Origin: Comamonas sp.
Lineage (GTDB): Bacteria > Pseudomonadota > Gammaproteobacteria > Burkholderiales > Burkholderiaceae_C
NCBI GenBank assembly: GCA_031277805.1
Contig: JAITLR010000027.1
Coordinates: 1-64,000 of the forward strand
Direction: 5' to 3'
DNA length: 64,000 nucleotides
Shown: positions 34,578-43,414 of the stretch, piece by piece
Position numbering within the stretch: the stretch's first letter is position 1
Layout of the letters: every line of letters starts with the position of its first letter
Notes under the pieces: model-generated
Told to the model about the DNA's origin: nothing
The model's database searches: none
Seen by the model: the letters and a program-made list of their open reading frames with translations, nothing else
Program-made: the position numbers and the translations under genes

Positions 34578-36683
34578 ATGCAAGACCTTCTCCAATCCGC
34601 GCTGAATCCGCGTTCGGTGGCCGTCATCGGCGCCTCCGAGAACATCCACAAGATCGGCGGCCGCCCGATCCACTACATGGGCCTGCACGGCTTCCAGGGA
34701 ACGATCTACCCGATCAATCCCACACGCGACGAAATCCAGGGACACCGTTCCTATGCGTCGCTTTCGGCACTGCCCGAGGTGCCCGAGCTCGCGCTCGTCG
34801 TGGTCGGTGGCGACAAGACGGTCAGCGCCGTCGAGGAGTGCGCGGCACGGGGCGTGAAGTCCACCGTGATCATCGCCTCCGGCTTCGGCGAGACCGGGCC
34901 CGAAGGCAAGGAAATCGAGCAGCACATGCTGCGCACGGCCCGCAGCGCCGGCATGCGGCTGTATGGGCCCAACACGCAGGGCCTTGCCAACTTCGGCACA
35001 GGCGCGATCGCCGGCTTCTCCACCATGTTCATCGAAGTGCCGCCCATGGACGGGCCGGTGGGCATCGTCAGCCAGAGCGGCGGCATGAGCGCGATGGCCT
35101 ACGGCCTGCTGCGCGGACAAGGCCTGGGCGTGCGCCACGTCCATGCCACGGGCAACGAGGTCGACGTGTCGGTGGGCGAACTGGCGCTGGCTGTCGCGCA
35201 CGATCCCGACGTGAAGCTGCTGCTGCTCTACCTCGAGAGCATTGCACGCCCCGACCTGCTGGCCCGCGCGGCCGCAGTGGCGCGCGAGCGCGACCTTCCG
35301 ATCGTCGCCGTCAAGGCCGGCAGAACGGCTGGCGGGCAGCGCGCCGCCTCGTCACACACGGGGTCGCTTGCCAACGAGGACCGCACCGTCGACGCCTTCC
35401 TGCGCCAGCACGGTATCCTGCGCGTGCGCGATCCCCACGAGCAGGTGCGTGCCGCAAAGGCCTACCTGAAAGGCTGGCGCCCGGAAGGCCGGCGCCTGGT
35501 CGTGATCAGCAACTCGGGAGCCAGCTGCGTGATGGGGGCCGATGCCGCCGATGACGAAAATCTCGCGCTCGCGGAACTGTCGCCTGCCACGCAGGACGAT
35601 CTGGCGCAGAAGCTGCCGGGCTTTGCCACGACCAGCAACCCGATCGACATCACGGCAGCGCTGCTCACCAACAGCGGCCTGTTCGGCGACGTGCTGCCGG
35701 CCGTCGCCAGGGACCCGTCCGCCGATCTCTTCTTCATCAACATTCCGGTGGCGGGCGCGGGCTACGACGTGGAGCGCTTCGCGCGTGATGCCGCGGCGTT
35801 CGAGGCCGGTACCGGAAAGCCCGTCGCCGTCGCGGCCTGGCAGGACAGCGTCGCGTCGGCGTTCCGTGCCCACGGCATCGCCACGTTCGCGAACGAGGGG
35901 GATGCGATCGGCGTGCTGGCCCAGCTGGCCAGGCATACCGACCTCATGCGCCGCCCACGCACCGCACCGGCACCGGCGACGCCCCCCGTGCAATGGCCCG
36001 CATCGGGCGACCGCTTCCTGAACGAGGCCGACAGCCTGGCGCTGCTGGGACGGCATGGCGTGCCGGTGGTCTCCATGCACCTGTGCCGGACCGCGGGAGA
36101 GGCCGGTGCCGCGTTCGAGCAGATCCGCGCAGGCGGACAGCGCGTGGTGATGAAGGCCTGCTCGCGCGATATTCCCCACAAGTCGGAACATGGCCTGGTG
36201 GCGCTTGATGTCGCGTCGCCCGAGGAGGCGGAGGCCCTGTTCGAGCGCTTCGACCGCAAGATGGACGCACTGAATGCAGCACGCGATGGTGTCATCGTGG
36301 CCGCGATGCACAAGGGGCGGCACGAGTTCATGGTGGGTGCCCACATGGACCCCGTGTTCGGCCCCGTGATCGTCGTGGGTGACGGCGGCAAATACACCGA
36401 AGCACTCAACGACTGCGTCGTGCTGCTGCCCCCATTCTCCGCCGACGACGTCACGCGGGAACTGGCCCGGCTGCGCATCGCACCGCTTTTCAAGGGCCTG
36501 CGCGGCGAGCCCGCGCTCGACATCGCGGCGCTGTCGCGGCTCACGGTGGCGGTGGCCGACTTTGCGGTGGCGGCAACGGGACGGCTCGCATCGCTCGACC
36601 TGAATCCGGTCATCGTCGGCTCCGAGGGGGAAGGCGCGGTGGCGGTGGACGCGTTGATCGAGATGCGCACAGGTTCTGCCTAG
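34578..36683 (+). CDS. ADP-forming acetate/acyl-CoA synthetase-like protein
   Basis: A 701-residue protein with fused alpha and beta parts: an N-terminal CoA-binding domain (NPRSVAVIGASENIHKIGGRPIHYM), succinyl-CoA-ligase-like domains with the phosphohistidine region SHTGSLANEDR, and a C-terminal ATP-grasp domain from about 480 (VVMKACSRDIPHKSEHGLVALDV; VGDGGKYTEALNDCVVLLPPF). Members activate acetate, aryl acids or other carboxylates with ATP and CoA, yielding ADP and phosphate. In this cluster it could activate the acid delivered via the Bug protein. ATG 34578 follows directly after the Bug gene (59 bases). Confidence 0.88.
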   Translation: MQDLLQSALNPRSVAVIGASENIHKIGGRPIHYMGLHGFQGTIYPINPTRDEIQGHRSYASLSALPEVPELALVVVGGDKTVSAVEECAARGVKSTVIIASGFGETGPEGKEIEQHMLRTARSAGMRLYGPNTQGLANFGTGAIAGFSTMFIEVPPMDGPVGIVSQSGGMSAMAYGLLRGQGLGVRHVHATGNEVDVSVGELALAVAHDPDVKLLLLYLESIARPDLLARAAAVARERDLPIVAVKAGRTAGGQRAASSHTGSLANEDRTVDAFLRQHGILRVRDPHEQVRAAKAYLKGWRPEGRRLVVISNSGASCVMGADAADDENLALAELSPATQDDLAQKLPGFATTSNPIDITAALLTNSGLFGDVLPAVARDPSADLFFINIPVAGAGYDVERFARDAAAFEAGTGKPVAVAAWQDSVASAFRAHGIATFANEGDAIGVLAQLARHTDLMRRPRTAPAPATPPVQWPASGDRFLNEADSLALLGRHGVPVVSMHLCRTAGEAGAAFEQIRAGGQRVVMKACSRDIPHKSEHGLVALDVASPEEAEALFERFDRKMDALNAARDGVIVAAMHKGRHEFMVGAHMDPVFGPVIVVGDGGKYTEALNDCVVLLPPFSADDVTRELARLRIAPLFKGLRGEPALDIAALSRLTVAVADFAVAATGRLASLDLNPVIVGSEGEGAVAVDALIEMRTGSA

Positions 36684-36813
36684 GCCCCCTCTGCGCCTCG
36701 TCCTGCCCCCGGTGGGGCCACCTGCTGTCGCTGCGGTACGTCATCGAAAGTCAGCGTTGTCTCACAGACAAAGCCCTGCACCGCGACTACGGTGGAAGTC
36801 CGGCCGCGCACAT

Positions 36814-36833
36814 AGAGATATCCAGAGATATCC
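36814..36833 (+). repeat. Tandem AGAGATATCC repeat upstream of the ferritin-like gene
   Basis: Two exact copies of AGAGATATCC head to tail, 41-60 bases before the start codon. It is a possible regulator site. Confidence 0.4.
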
Positions 36834-36873
36834 GCGCGAGCCCCTTTCCCCGTAACACAAGAGGAACCTCACG

Positions 36874-37422
36874 ATGGCAAATACCTCAAGCACCAAGCAG
36901 AAGCTGCAGCTCGACCAGAAGCGCCTGGATGCGGCAAAACAGAGCCTCGACCAGGGCGCCGTCACGCCCGATTTCGGACCGTACCGCGAGGACATCATCC
37001 GCCTGCTCAACGATGCGCTGGCAACGGAGATGGTCTGCGTTCTGCGCTACAAGCGTCACCACTTCACGGCCACGGGCCTGGAGTCACCGGCGATCGCCGG
37101 TGAGTTCCTGCAGCACGCCGTGGAAGAGCAGCAGCATGCCGACATGATCTGCAAGCGCATCGTGCAACTGGGCGGCGAGCCGGACCTGAACCCCGACACG
37201 CTCACCCGCCGCAGCCACGCCGACTACAACGAGCAGTTGGAGCTGCACGAGATGATCCGAGCCAACCTGGTCGCCGAGCGCGTGGCGATCGAGGCCTATA
37301 CACAGATGATCGAACTGATCGGCGACAAGGACCCCACCACGCGCCGCATGATCGAGCAGATCCTCGAGATGGAGCAGGACCATGCGGACGAGCTGTCCGA
37401 CTGGATGAACAAGGCCAGCTGA
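36874..37422 (+). CDS. Ferritin-like (bacterioferritin-type) di-iron protein
   Basis: A 182-residue four-helix-bundle protein. The di-iron ligands of the ferritin-like superfamily are visible: Glu52 (ALATEMVCVLRY), Glu85-x-x-His88 (VEEQQHAD), Glu135 (LVAERVAIEAY) and Glu167-x-x-His170 (MEQDHADEL). It is close to bacterioferritin/DUF892-like proteins of Proteobacteria; no haem Met is evident. It may store iron or act in oxidative stress. AGAGGAA lies before the ATG, and a tandem repeat lies upstream. Confidence 0.85.
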   Translation: MANTSSTKQKLQLDQKRLDAAKQSLDQGAVTPDFGPYREDIIRLLNDALATEMVCVLRYKRHHFTATGLESPAIAGEFLQHAVEEQQHADMICKRIVQLGGEPDLNPDTLTRRSHADYNEQLELHEMIRANLVAERVAIEAYTQMIELIGDKDPTTRRMIEQILEMEQDHADELSDWMNKAS

Positions 37423-37537
37423 CGCCGCCGCCCACCGGGTGACTTTCACCGAGCCGGACCGCACAAGCTGTGCGAACATGCGCACAGCCCATCCGGCCCG
37501 AAGGCCGGGTGCAGAAGATGTGGAAGGATCACCCGAA

Positions 37538-38113
37538 ATGAAGAATCGAAAGAGCGTTGTTTTCCCCGTGCTCGTGGCTGCGGCCCTGGGCTTTGCCACG
37601 CTGCTCTATGTGTCACCGTATCTCGCGATGCAGTCCATCAAGAAGGCCATCGACGCAGGAGACTCGGCCGCACTCTCGGAGTTCGTCGACTTTCCCGTAC
37701 TGCGCGAGAACATGAAGGGCAGGCTCATGCGCTCGCTGGCCTCCAAGCTGCCCAAGGCGGAGCCCGGCAGCGACAACCCGCTGGCCAACATCGGGCAAGC
37801 CATTGGCGGGCTCGTCGTCGGCACGGCGGTCGACCAGCTGGTGACACCCGCCGGGATCATGGTGATGATGGAAACGGGACGCGTGGCGCGTGGACCTGCG
37901 CCCGCGACCGATCCAGCGGCCGGTAACGGCGGCGGCGGTGGGGCCGGGGCCGGGGCCGGCGAAGCGGACCAGCGCAAGGGCTTCTCCCTGCGCTACCAGG
38001 GCTTCGGCAAGGTCCGTGCCTTCCGCCAGAGCGACCCGGGCACCGCCTTCATTTTCCGCCGCGAGGGACTGATGGGCTGGAAGCTCGTGAACATGGAGCT
38101 CGAAGGGCTCTAG
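37538..38113 (+). CDS. DUF2939 family protein
   Basis: A 191-residue protein with an N-terminal hydrophobic segment (FPVLVAAALGFATLLYVSPYLAMQSI), then the DUF2939 core: IKKAIDAGDSAALSEFVDFPVLRENMKGRL and a C-terminal FRREGLMGWKLVNMEL. A Gly/Ala-rich low-complexity stretch (GNGGGGGAGAGAGE) interrupts it at about 129-142. It is probably a single-pass membrane protein facing the periplasm. Function unknown. AAGGATCAC precedes the ATG. Confidence 0.8.
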   Translation: MKNRKSVVFPVLVAAALGFATLLYVSPYLAMQSIKKAIDAGDSAALSEFVDFPVLRENMKGRLMRSLASKLPKAEPGSDNPLANIGQAIGGLVVGTAVDQLVTPAGIMVMMETGRVARGPAPATDPAAGNGGGGGAGAGAGEADQRKGFSLRYQGFGKVRAFRQSDPGTAFIFRREGLMGWKLVNMELEGL

Positions 38114-38248
38114 GCGCTCATCGCCCCAGATAGCGGGTCAGCCTCTTGGCTGACAGGCGGCGCTTCCGATTTCCGGTACAACGGCGTTCGGTCGGCCGCT
38201 GTGCTGCAAAAGCCGAAAACGGTCTCTTGTCTCAGGAACGGAACACCC

Positions 38249-38497
38249 ATGAGCTCCAAAGAACTCTCATCCGAGGACACCCTCGCCAAGCGCATCCTCT
38301 TCATCATGGTCAACGAACAGGGGTTGCGCGCGGGTGACGGCATGAGCCCCGACAACCTCGTCCGCGATCTCACACGGCACGGCATCGGCCAGCCCGAACT
38401 GCAGCAGGCCGTGCAGCACGCGAAGGATCGCGGCTGGCTGCGCGACGGTCCCTACGGCGAATTGCAGCTGACCGAGACCGGGTTCGCGGTCGACTGA
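38249..38497 (+). CDS. Small hypothetical protein, winged-helix-like
   Basis: An 82-residue soluble protein without a motif I can name. The pattern of a first helix (DTLAKRILFIMVNEQG), a second (SPDNLVRDLTRHG), a third (PELQQAVQHAKDRGW) and two short strands (LRDG.YGELQLTETGFAV) looks like a winged helix, so nucleic-acid binding is possible. AGGAACGGAA precedes the ATG. Confidence 0.65.
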   Translation: MSSKELSSEDTLAKRILFIMVNEQGLRAGDGMSPDNLVRDLTRHGIGQPELQQAVQHAKDRGWLRDGPYGELQLTETGFAVD

Positions 38498-38503
38498 GGC
38501 CCG

Positions 38504-39298
38504 TCAGCCGGCCGCCTGCGCGGCGCCGCCGAGGCATGCACCCAGGCGCCGGTGCTCCGGGCCGTCGAAGTCCGGCGGCAGCTGGTTGCGCGCCCGCTCG
38601 TAATGGTGCGTGAAGACGTCGAGCCAGGCCGCGAGTACCTGCGATGCCGTGAAGTCCTGCGACAGCTCAAGACACAGCGACGCCACCTCGCTGGTGCAGA
38701 AATGGTCGTCGCGGTTGGAACGCCGCAGCCGGTATGCCGACACCTGGTCGGGGTGCAGGCTCAGGACAGGAAAGCGGTCGAGATACGGGCTCTTGCGGAA
38801 CATCTTGCGCGCCTGCGACCACGTTGCATCCAGCAGCACGAAGAGCGGACGCCTGCCGTCGCCCCCCCGGTGCGTCGGCGCACCGCCAGGTTGCGCCAGG
38901 GAATGCACGACACGCTCCGCCGAATCCGCATACTCTCCGGGAAAGACGACAAACGGCTGCCACTTCGGATCATCCAGCAACGCCAGCAGTTCGCCACTGG
39001 CCTCCATGCGCGACCAGCCGAATGCAAAGGTATCGGGCACCACGTCGGCGATCAGCCAGCCGGTGTTGCTGGGCTTGAGCGGCTCCGCGTCGTGCATCAA
39101 CAGACACACGCCCGCATGCACATCGGCCTGAAGAACCGGCGCGGCGCACATGCAATGCGAAGGGCGCAGCCGGCAACCTTCGCAGCGCTGCCCCTTGGGG
39201 CCGCCACGCGCGAGAAATGGCCGCGTGCTGAGCGCGAGGCGCGCCCTGCGCAGCCGCGCCACGGCATGCATGCCTCCGTGCGCCGGGACGGTGTCCAT
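38504..39298 (-). CDS. DTW-domain protein, tRNA-uridine aminocarboxypropyltransferase family
   Basis: A 264-residue DTW-domain protein; characterised members transfer the 3-amino-3-carboxypropyl group of SAM to uridine in tRNA (acp3U). Zinc-ribbon-like cysteines at 39, 42, 49 and 51 (CEGCRLRPSHCMC) and the signature DATW at 157-160 (LLDATWSQARKMF) are visible. E. coli TapT acts on U47. The start at 39298 shares bases with the methyltransferase stop (TGATG), implying coupling; an ATG 7 codons upstream would overlap more. Confidence 0.88.
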   Translation of the reverse strand: MDTVPAHGGMHAVARLRRARLALSTRPFLARGGPKGQRCEGCRLRPSHCMCAAPVLQADVHAGVCLLMHDAEPLKPSNTGWLIADVVPDTFAFGWSRMEASGELLALLDDPKWQPFVVFPGEYADSAERVVHSLAQPGGAPTHRGGDGRRPLFVLLDATWSQARKMFRKSPYLDRFPVLSLHPDQVSAYRLRRSNRDDHFCTSEVASLCLELSQDFTASQVLAAWLDVFTHHYERARNQLPPDFDGPEHRRLGACLGGAAQAAG

Positions 39299-39912
39299 CA
39301 GGCTTGGCTCTGCCGGCATTCGAGTTCGAACATCGGCACCTCGCAGTGCTCGCTGAGCCAGACACCACCTCCCAGTTCCTGGAAATGCGCGGCCTCGAGG
39401 CCGCGGCGGTACAGCGAAGCACGGTGGCGGTACAGGCGCGGATCGGTCAGGTCCTCGTCGATCACGCCGCGATCGTAGTCCTCGCGGCTCACGGCCTCGA
39501 CATACAGGCCTCCCCGGCAGAGCTGCCCCAGGTTGGCCAGTGCCTGCTTCAGGTCGGAAGGGCTCAGGTACGGAAGCACTCCCTGGCAGATCACCAGATC
39601 GAAAGGCTCGTCGCTGCGGAAATCGACGACCGAGCCCTGCTGCCAGCCATAGCGCCCGCACAGGTAGCTGCTGAATTCGACGCCGTGATACACAGCCCCG
39701 GGAAAGTGCCGCGCCACGGCCTCGCGCCACAGGCCGATGCCGCAGCCCACATCGAGGACACGCGCCACCGGCACCCGCAAGTAGGCGAGGTAGGAACAGA
39801 CGAAATCGCCCAGCCTGCGCGAATGTTCGACATCGATCACGCTTGTTTTCTTGTCGAAATAGAAACGCTGGTAATAGGCTTCGTCGAACCACTGCTCACT
39901 TGCTGATTGCAC
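39298..39912 (-). CDS. Class I SAM-dependent methyltransferase
   Basis: A 204-residue methyltransferase with motif I VLDVGCGIGLWREAV (52-66), an acidic end of strand 2 (YHGVEFSS) and motif IV FDLVICQGVLPYL. The target is not evident. The start is a GTG at 39912 with AGGAG five bases upstream; no in-frame ATG fits. Its stop overlaps the start of the DTW gene in TGATG, so the two enzymes are made together. Confidence 0.82.
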   Translation of the reverse strand: MQSASEQWFDEAYYQRFYFDKKTSVIDVEHSRRLGDFVCSYLAYLRVPVARVLDVGCGIGLWREAVARHFPGAVYHGVEFSSYLCGRYGWQQGSVVDFRSDEPFDLVICQGVLPYLSPSDLKQALANLGQLCRGGLYVEAVSREDYDRGVIDEDLTDPRLYRHRASLYRRGLEAAHFQELGGGVWLSEHCEVPMFELECRQSQA

Positions 39913-40025
39913 GCACGCTCCTGCTGGAAATGGATGGGGGACGCAAGTATCCCCGACCGCGCCCGTCCACGCTCGCGCTGCGGTATTCAGCGCAATGCGG
40001 CGGCTGCAGGCGAGCCCTGTGCGAA

Positions 40026-40412
40026 TCAGGTGTTCCTGGGCGGGCGATACAGCAGGCAGATCTTGTTGCCATCCGGATCGCGCACATAGGCCAGGTACAG
40101 GCGCCCCGACCCTTCGCCACGATAGCCCGGCGGGTCCTCGCACGTCACACCTCCATTCGCGAGGGCGGTCGCGTGGCACAGGTTCACCATGTCCTCGGAC
40201 GAAGCCGCAAACCCGGTCGTGCTGCCATTGCCTGCCGTGGCCGGCTCGCCGTCAATGGGCGTGCTGACGGCAAACGTGCCCGTGGGGCTGCGCCAGAAGA
40301 AACGGTTCCTGTTGGCGACGCCAGGCGCAATGCCGAGCTGCCCCAGCAGCTGGTCGTAGAACTGCCTGGACCGTTCCAGGTCGCTGACGCCGAGCATGAT
40401 GTGACTGAACAA
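40026..40412 (-). CDS. VOC-superfamily (glyoxalase/bleomycin-resistance-like) protein
   Basis: A 128-residue protein with two beta-alpha-beta-beta-beta modules: FSHIMLGVSDLERSRQFYDQLLGQLG and LYLAYVRDPDGNKICLLYRPP. His (SHIMLG) and Glu/Asp positions suit a metal site. Function cannot be specified; dioxygenase, lyase and antibiotic-binding members exist. The start is TTG at 40412 with AAGGAG at 7 bases; an ATG five codons later would cut the first strand. Confidence 0.83.
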   Translation of the reverse strand: MFSHIMLGVSDLERSRQFYDQLLGQLGIAPGVANRNRFFWRSPTGTFAVSTPIDGEPATAGNGSTTGFAASSEDMVNLCHATALANGGVTCEDPPGYRGEGSGRLYLAYVRDPDGNKICLLYRPPRNT

Positions 40413-40466
40413 TTCGATCTCCTTTGGTTGTTGTGGGCAAGAAAAGAACAGGGGAACAGGGCGTCT

Positions 40467-40631
40467 CTATTTCACCCCGCCGACCCCCATGTCCACCGTG
40501 CCGAAGACGGTCACTCCGGTGGGCTGGCCGGTCATTGATCCGGCGTCGCGGCTAGGGGTGGTGGAGGTGCATGCAGCCAATCCGCACAAGGCGAGCACGG
40601 CGGCGACAACGCGGATGGTGGTCCATGGCAT
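40467..40631 (-). CDS. Small lipoprotein (54 residues)
   Basis: ATG 40631 with GGGAG six bases upstream opens a 55-codon frame ending TAG at 40467. It reads MPWTTIRVVAAVLALCGLAA then CTSTT..., a textbook lipoprotein signal with lipobox LAAC (Cys21). The mature part is about 34 residues with a Gly/Val/Thr-rich end (TVFGTVDMGVGGVK). Similar small lipoproteins with a GVTVFGTVD-like tail occur in this group of bacteria as far as I recall. It is too short for length-limited gene finding. Function unknown. Confidence 0.7.
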   Translation of the reverse strand: MPWTTIRVVAAVLALCGLAACTSTTPSRDAGSMTGQPTGVTVFGTVDMGVGGVK

Positions 40632-40751
40632 GGGGAACTCCCGCTGAGCGCGTGAACACGCTCCAAGGTCAAAAGACCATGGTAACGGCTTCGCATGGGA
40701 AGTGCCTCGGCGGGATTCCCCACTTCATGCAAATTTTCAAATATTTCACTA

Positions 40752-40763
40752 TACTAATTAGTA
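40752..40763. promoter_or_regulatory. MarR-type operator of the efflux operon
   Basis: TACTAATTAGTA is a perfect 12-bp palindrome 16-27 bases before the marR start. It overlaps a TATACT -10-like box, and a related AGCTAATTA half-site follows. It fits autoregulation by the downstream MarR protein. Confidence 0.6.
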
Positions 40764-40778
40764 AGCCAGCTAATTAAA

Positions 40779-41282
40779 ATGAAGAAAACCTCCTCGTCCA
40801 CTCCAACCGCCGATACGCGGCTCAGCGCGCGCGAAGAAGCGCTGCTCAAACTCACCCGCAGCATGAGCTTCTGCAATGCGCGCTATCCCCCCATCGCCAA
40901 CAAGGCCGTGGCGCACCTCGGGTTGTCCGAGGCCACCACCTGGCCGCTCGTGGCGGTGTCGCGCTACGGCGATGGCCTGCGCCAGGGCGTGATTGCCGAC
41001 ATCCTGGGCATCAAGGCTCCCTCGCTCACCCGGCCGCTGGACCATCTCGAAAGCGAAGGCCTGATCGAGCGTCGCGACGACCCGGTCGATGGGCGCGCCA
41101 AGACGCTGCACCTGACGGACAAGGGCCGCGAACTCACCCATCGCATCGAAGCCGCGCTCAAGACGGTACGCAACCAGCTCTTCGAGGGCGTAGGCGATGC
41201 CGATGTGGCCGCCTGCCTGCGGGTGTTCGCGCTGCTGGAAGACCGCATGGGCCGTGTCACGCCGACCGTGGCGCAACGATGA
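40779..41282 (+). CDS. MarR-family transcriptional regulator of the efflux operon
   Basis: A 167-residue MarR regulator with a winged HTH (LRQGVIADILGIKAPSLTRPLDHLESEGLIERRDDPVDGRAKTLHLTDKGREL) between dimerisation helices. It is the first gene of a five-gene unit for aromatic acid efflux; its stop overlaps the FUSC start by four bases (ATGA). It probably represses the operon and releases on binding an aromatic acid, as is common for MarR proteins. Confidence 0.9.
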   Translation: MKKTSSSTPTADTRLSAREEALLKLTRSMSFCNARYPPIANKAVAHLGLSEATTWPLVAVSRYGDGLRQGVIADILGIKAPSLTRPLDHLESEGLIERRDDPVDGRAKTLHLTDKGRELTHRIEAALKTVRNQLFEGVGDADVAACLRVFALLEDRMGRVTPTVAQR

Positions 41283-43414
41283 AACGCCTCTCGCTGCCCC
41301 GCTTCACCGGGGCGGAAATGCTCTTTTCGCTGAAATGCTTTCTCGCCGCGAGCCTCTCGCTATACGTGGCGAGCCGGGTCGGGCTGAGCCGCCCGTTCTG
41401 GGCGATGATGACCTCCTACGTGGTGGCCAGTCCCATGGCGGGCCCCGTGCGCTCGAAGGCGCTCTATCGCGTGCTGGGCACCTTCATCGGCAGCACCGCC
41501 ACGCTGCTGATCGTGCCCGCGCTCGCCAACGCACCAGAGCTGCTCACGCTCGCACTGGCCCTGTGGGTGGGGCTGTGCCTCTACCTGTCGCTGCTGGACC
41601 GCTCCCCGAGCTCGTATGCCTTCATGCTCGCGGGCTACACCGCCGCGCTGATCGGTTTTCCCAACGTGCAGACACCGCAGACCGTGTTCGACAACACCAC
41701 GCTGCGGGTGGAGGAGATCTGCATCGGCATCCTGTGCGCGACGCTCGTGCACAGCGTGATCTTCCCGAAGGGGCTCGCGCCCGCCGTGCTGGGGTTGCTC
41801 GACGGCGCGATGAAGCACACGCGGCACTGGATCCAGGAACTGCTCAGCGCGGGGACGCGTGCGCAGCAGCCGCAGGGCGCGCCCGATGCACCCCGCGCCA
41901 GCGGCCTGGGCGTGGATCGAAGCCTGGTGGCCGGCGACATCACGCAACTGCGCCTGCTCTCCACGCACATCCCGTTCGACACCACCCACCTGCGCTGGAC
42001 CGCGGGCGCCGTGGGCACCATGCAGGACCGCATCGCGTCGCTGATGCCGACAGTCTCCGCCGTGGAGGACCGTCTGATCGCGCTCGAACAGGCCGAGGGC
42101 AGGCTGGCACCCGACGTGGTGCAGATGCTCGAGCGCACCGCCACGTGGCTGAGCCGGCAGGACTTCAAGGCACCGCACGCCGCACGTGCGCCGCTGCACG
42201 CACAGCTGCGCAGCGACATCCAGCAGTTCGCCATGCAGGAGTGGGACCGGCACGAAGCCTGGCAACGCCTGCTGCGCGTGGCGCTGGCCACGCGGCTTGC
42301 CGAACTGGTCGATGCGTGGGATGCCTGCGTGCGGCTGCGCCACGACATCGACGCCGGCATCAAGGGTGAGCGCCTGCAGTCGCGCCGCCTTGCCAGCCTG
42401 AGCCACCGGGCACTGCACCTGGACCACGGCATGGCGTTCCTTTCGGCGCTCGCGGCCGTGCTCGCGATCTGCCTGTGCGGCGCGTTCTGGATCCTCACGG
42501 AATGGCCGGTCGGCTCGGCCGCCACGATGATGGCGGCGATCTTCTGCAGCTTCTTCGCCACCATGGACAACCCGGTGCCCGCCATCCGCGGCTTCCTCAA
42601 GTACCTGCTGTGGTCGCTGCCGCTGTCGGTCTTCTACGTACTGGTGATGCTGCCCAACGTGCAGGACTTCGGCATGCTCGTGGCCGTCTGCGCGCCGGTA
42701 TTTCTGGTGCTGGGCTGCTACATGGCCAGGCCCCAGAACATGATGGCGGCGATGGGCGTCCTGCTCGGCGGCTTCTTCGGCACGCTTGCGATGTATGACA
42801 CCGGCACGGTGGACATGATCACTTTCGTAAACTCGATGATCGGCCAGATCGCGGGCATCGTCGCCGCCGGCGTGGTGACCGCGCTGGTGCGCACGGTGGG
42901 CGTGGACTGGGCCGCGCGCCGCATCCAGCGCGCCAACTGGCGTGAGCTGTCCGAACTGGCGCAGCCCACGGCCAGCGCGCGCCAGCTCGACGCCTACGCC
43001 GTGCGCATGCTCGACCGCATCGGCCTGCTGGCGCCCCGCATTGCGCAGGCCGGTGGAAAAATCGATGGCGTCGCCAAGGACGAGGCCCTGCGCGATCTGC
43101 GCGTGGGCGCCGACCTCGTCTCGCTGCAGCGCCAGAACATTCCAATGGAGTCGCCGCGCATCGCGGGCGTGCTGGCCGACATCGGCCGCTACTTCGCGCT
43201 GCGCGGCAGTAATAGCACTGCGGCCCAGCTCACGCCCGAGCTGCTCGCACACATCGACGAGGTGCTCGGCTACGCGGCCGGGCGCCCCGACTCCACGCCG
43301 CAATGGCGCAGTGCCGTCACCGCGCTGGTGGGCCTGCGTCGCAATCTTTTCCCGGCCGCCCCCGCGGCACTGACGAGCGCGGCCGCTCCCGCGGCTGCCA
43401 TGACGACATCATGA
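41279..43414 (+). CDS. FUSC/AaeB-type efflux permease
   Basis: A 711-residue inner-membrane protein of the FUSC family (AaeB, p-hydroxybenzoic acid efflux). It has two groups of membrane helices (about 10-170 and 375-535), each followed by a long cytoplasmic helical domain. RVGLSRPFWAMMTSYVVASPMAG near the N-terminus and the repeat-like WPVGSAATMMAAIFCSFFATMDNP in the second half are the expected fusaric acid resistance signatures. It works with the DUF1656, HlyD and outer-membrane genes downstream. Confidence 0.9.
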   Translation: MKRLSLPRFTGAEMLFSLKCFLAASLSLYVASRVGLSRPFWAMMTSYVVASPMAGPVRSKALYRVLGTFIGSTATLLIVPALANAPELLTLALALWVGLCLYLSLLDRSPSSYAFMLAGYTAALIGFPNVQTPQTVFDNTTLRVEEICIGILCATLVHSVIFPKGLAPAVLGLLDGAMKHTRHWIQELLSAGTRAQQPQGAPDAPRASGLGVDRSLVAGDITQLRLLSTHIPFDTTHLRWTAGAVGTMQDRIASLMPTVSAVEDRLIALEQAEGRLAPDVVQMLERTATWLSRQDFKAPHAARAPLHAQLRSDIQQFAMQEWDRHEAWQRLLRVALATRLAELVDAWDACVRLRHDIDAGIKGERLQSRRLASLSHRALHLDHGMAFLSALAAVLAICLCGAFWILTEWPVGSAATMMAAIFCSFFATMDNPVPAIRGFLKYLLWSLPLSVFYVLVMLPNVQDFGMLVAVCAPVFLVLGCYMARPQNMMAAMGVLLGGFFGTLAMYDTGTVDMITFVNSMIGQIAGIVAAGVVTALVRTVGVDWAARRIQRANWRELSELAQPTASARQLDAYAVRMLDRIGLLAPRIAQAGGKIDGVAKDEALRDLRVGADLVSLQRQNIPMESPRIAGVLADIGRYFALRGSNSTAAQLTPELLAHIDEVLGYAAGRPDSTPQWRSAVTALVGLRRNLFPAAPAALTSAAAPAAAMTTS

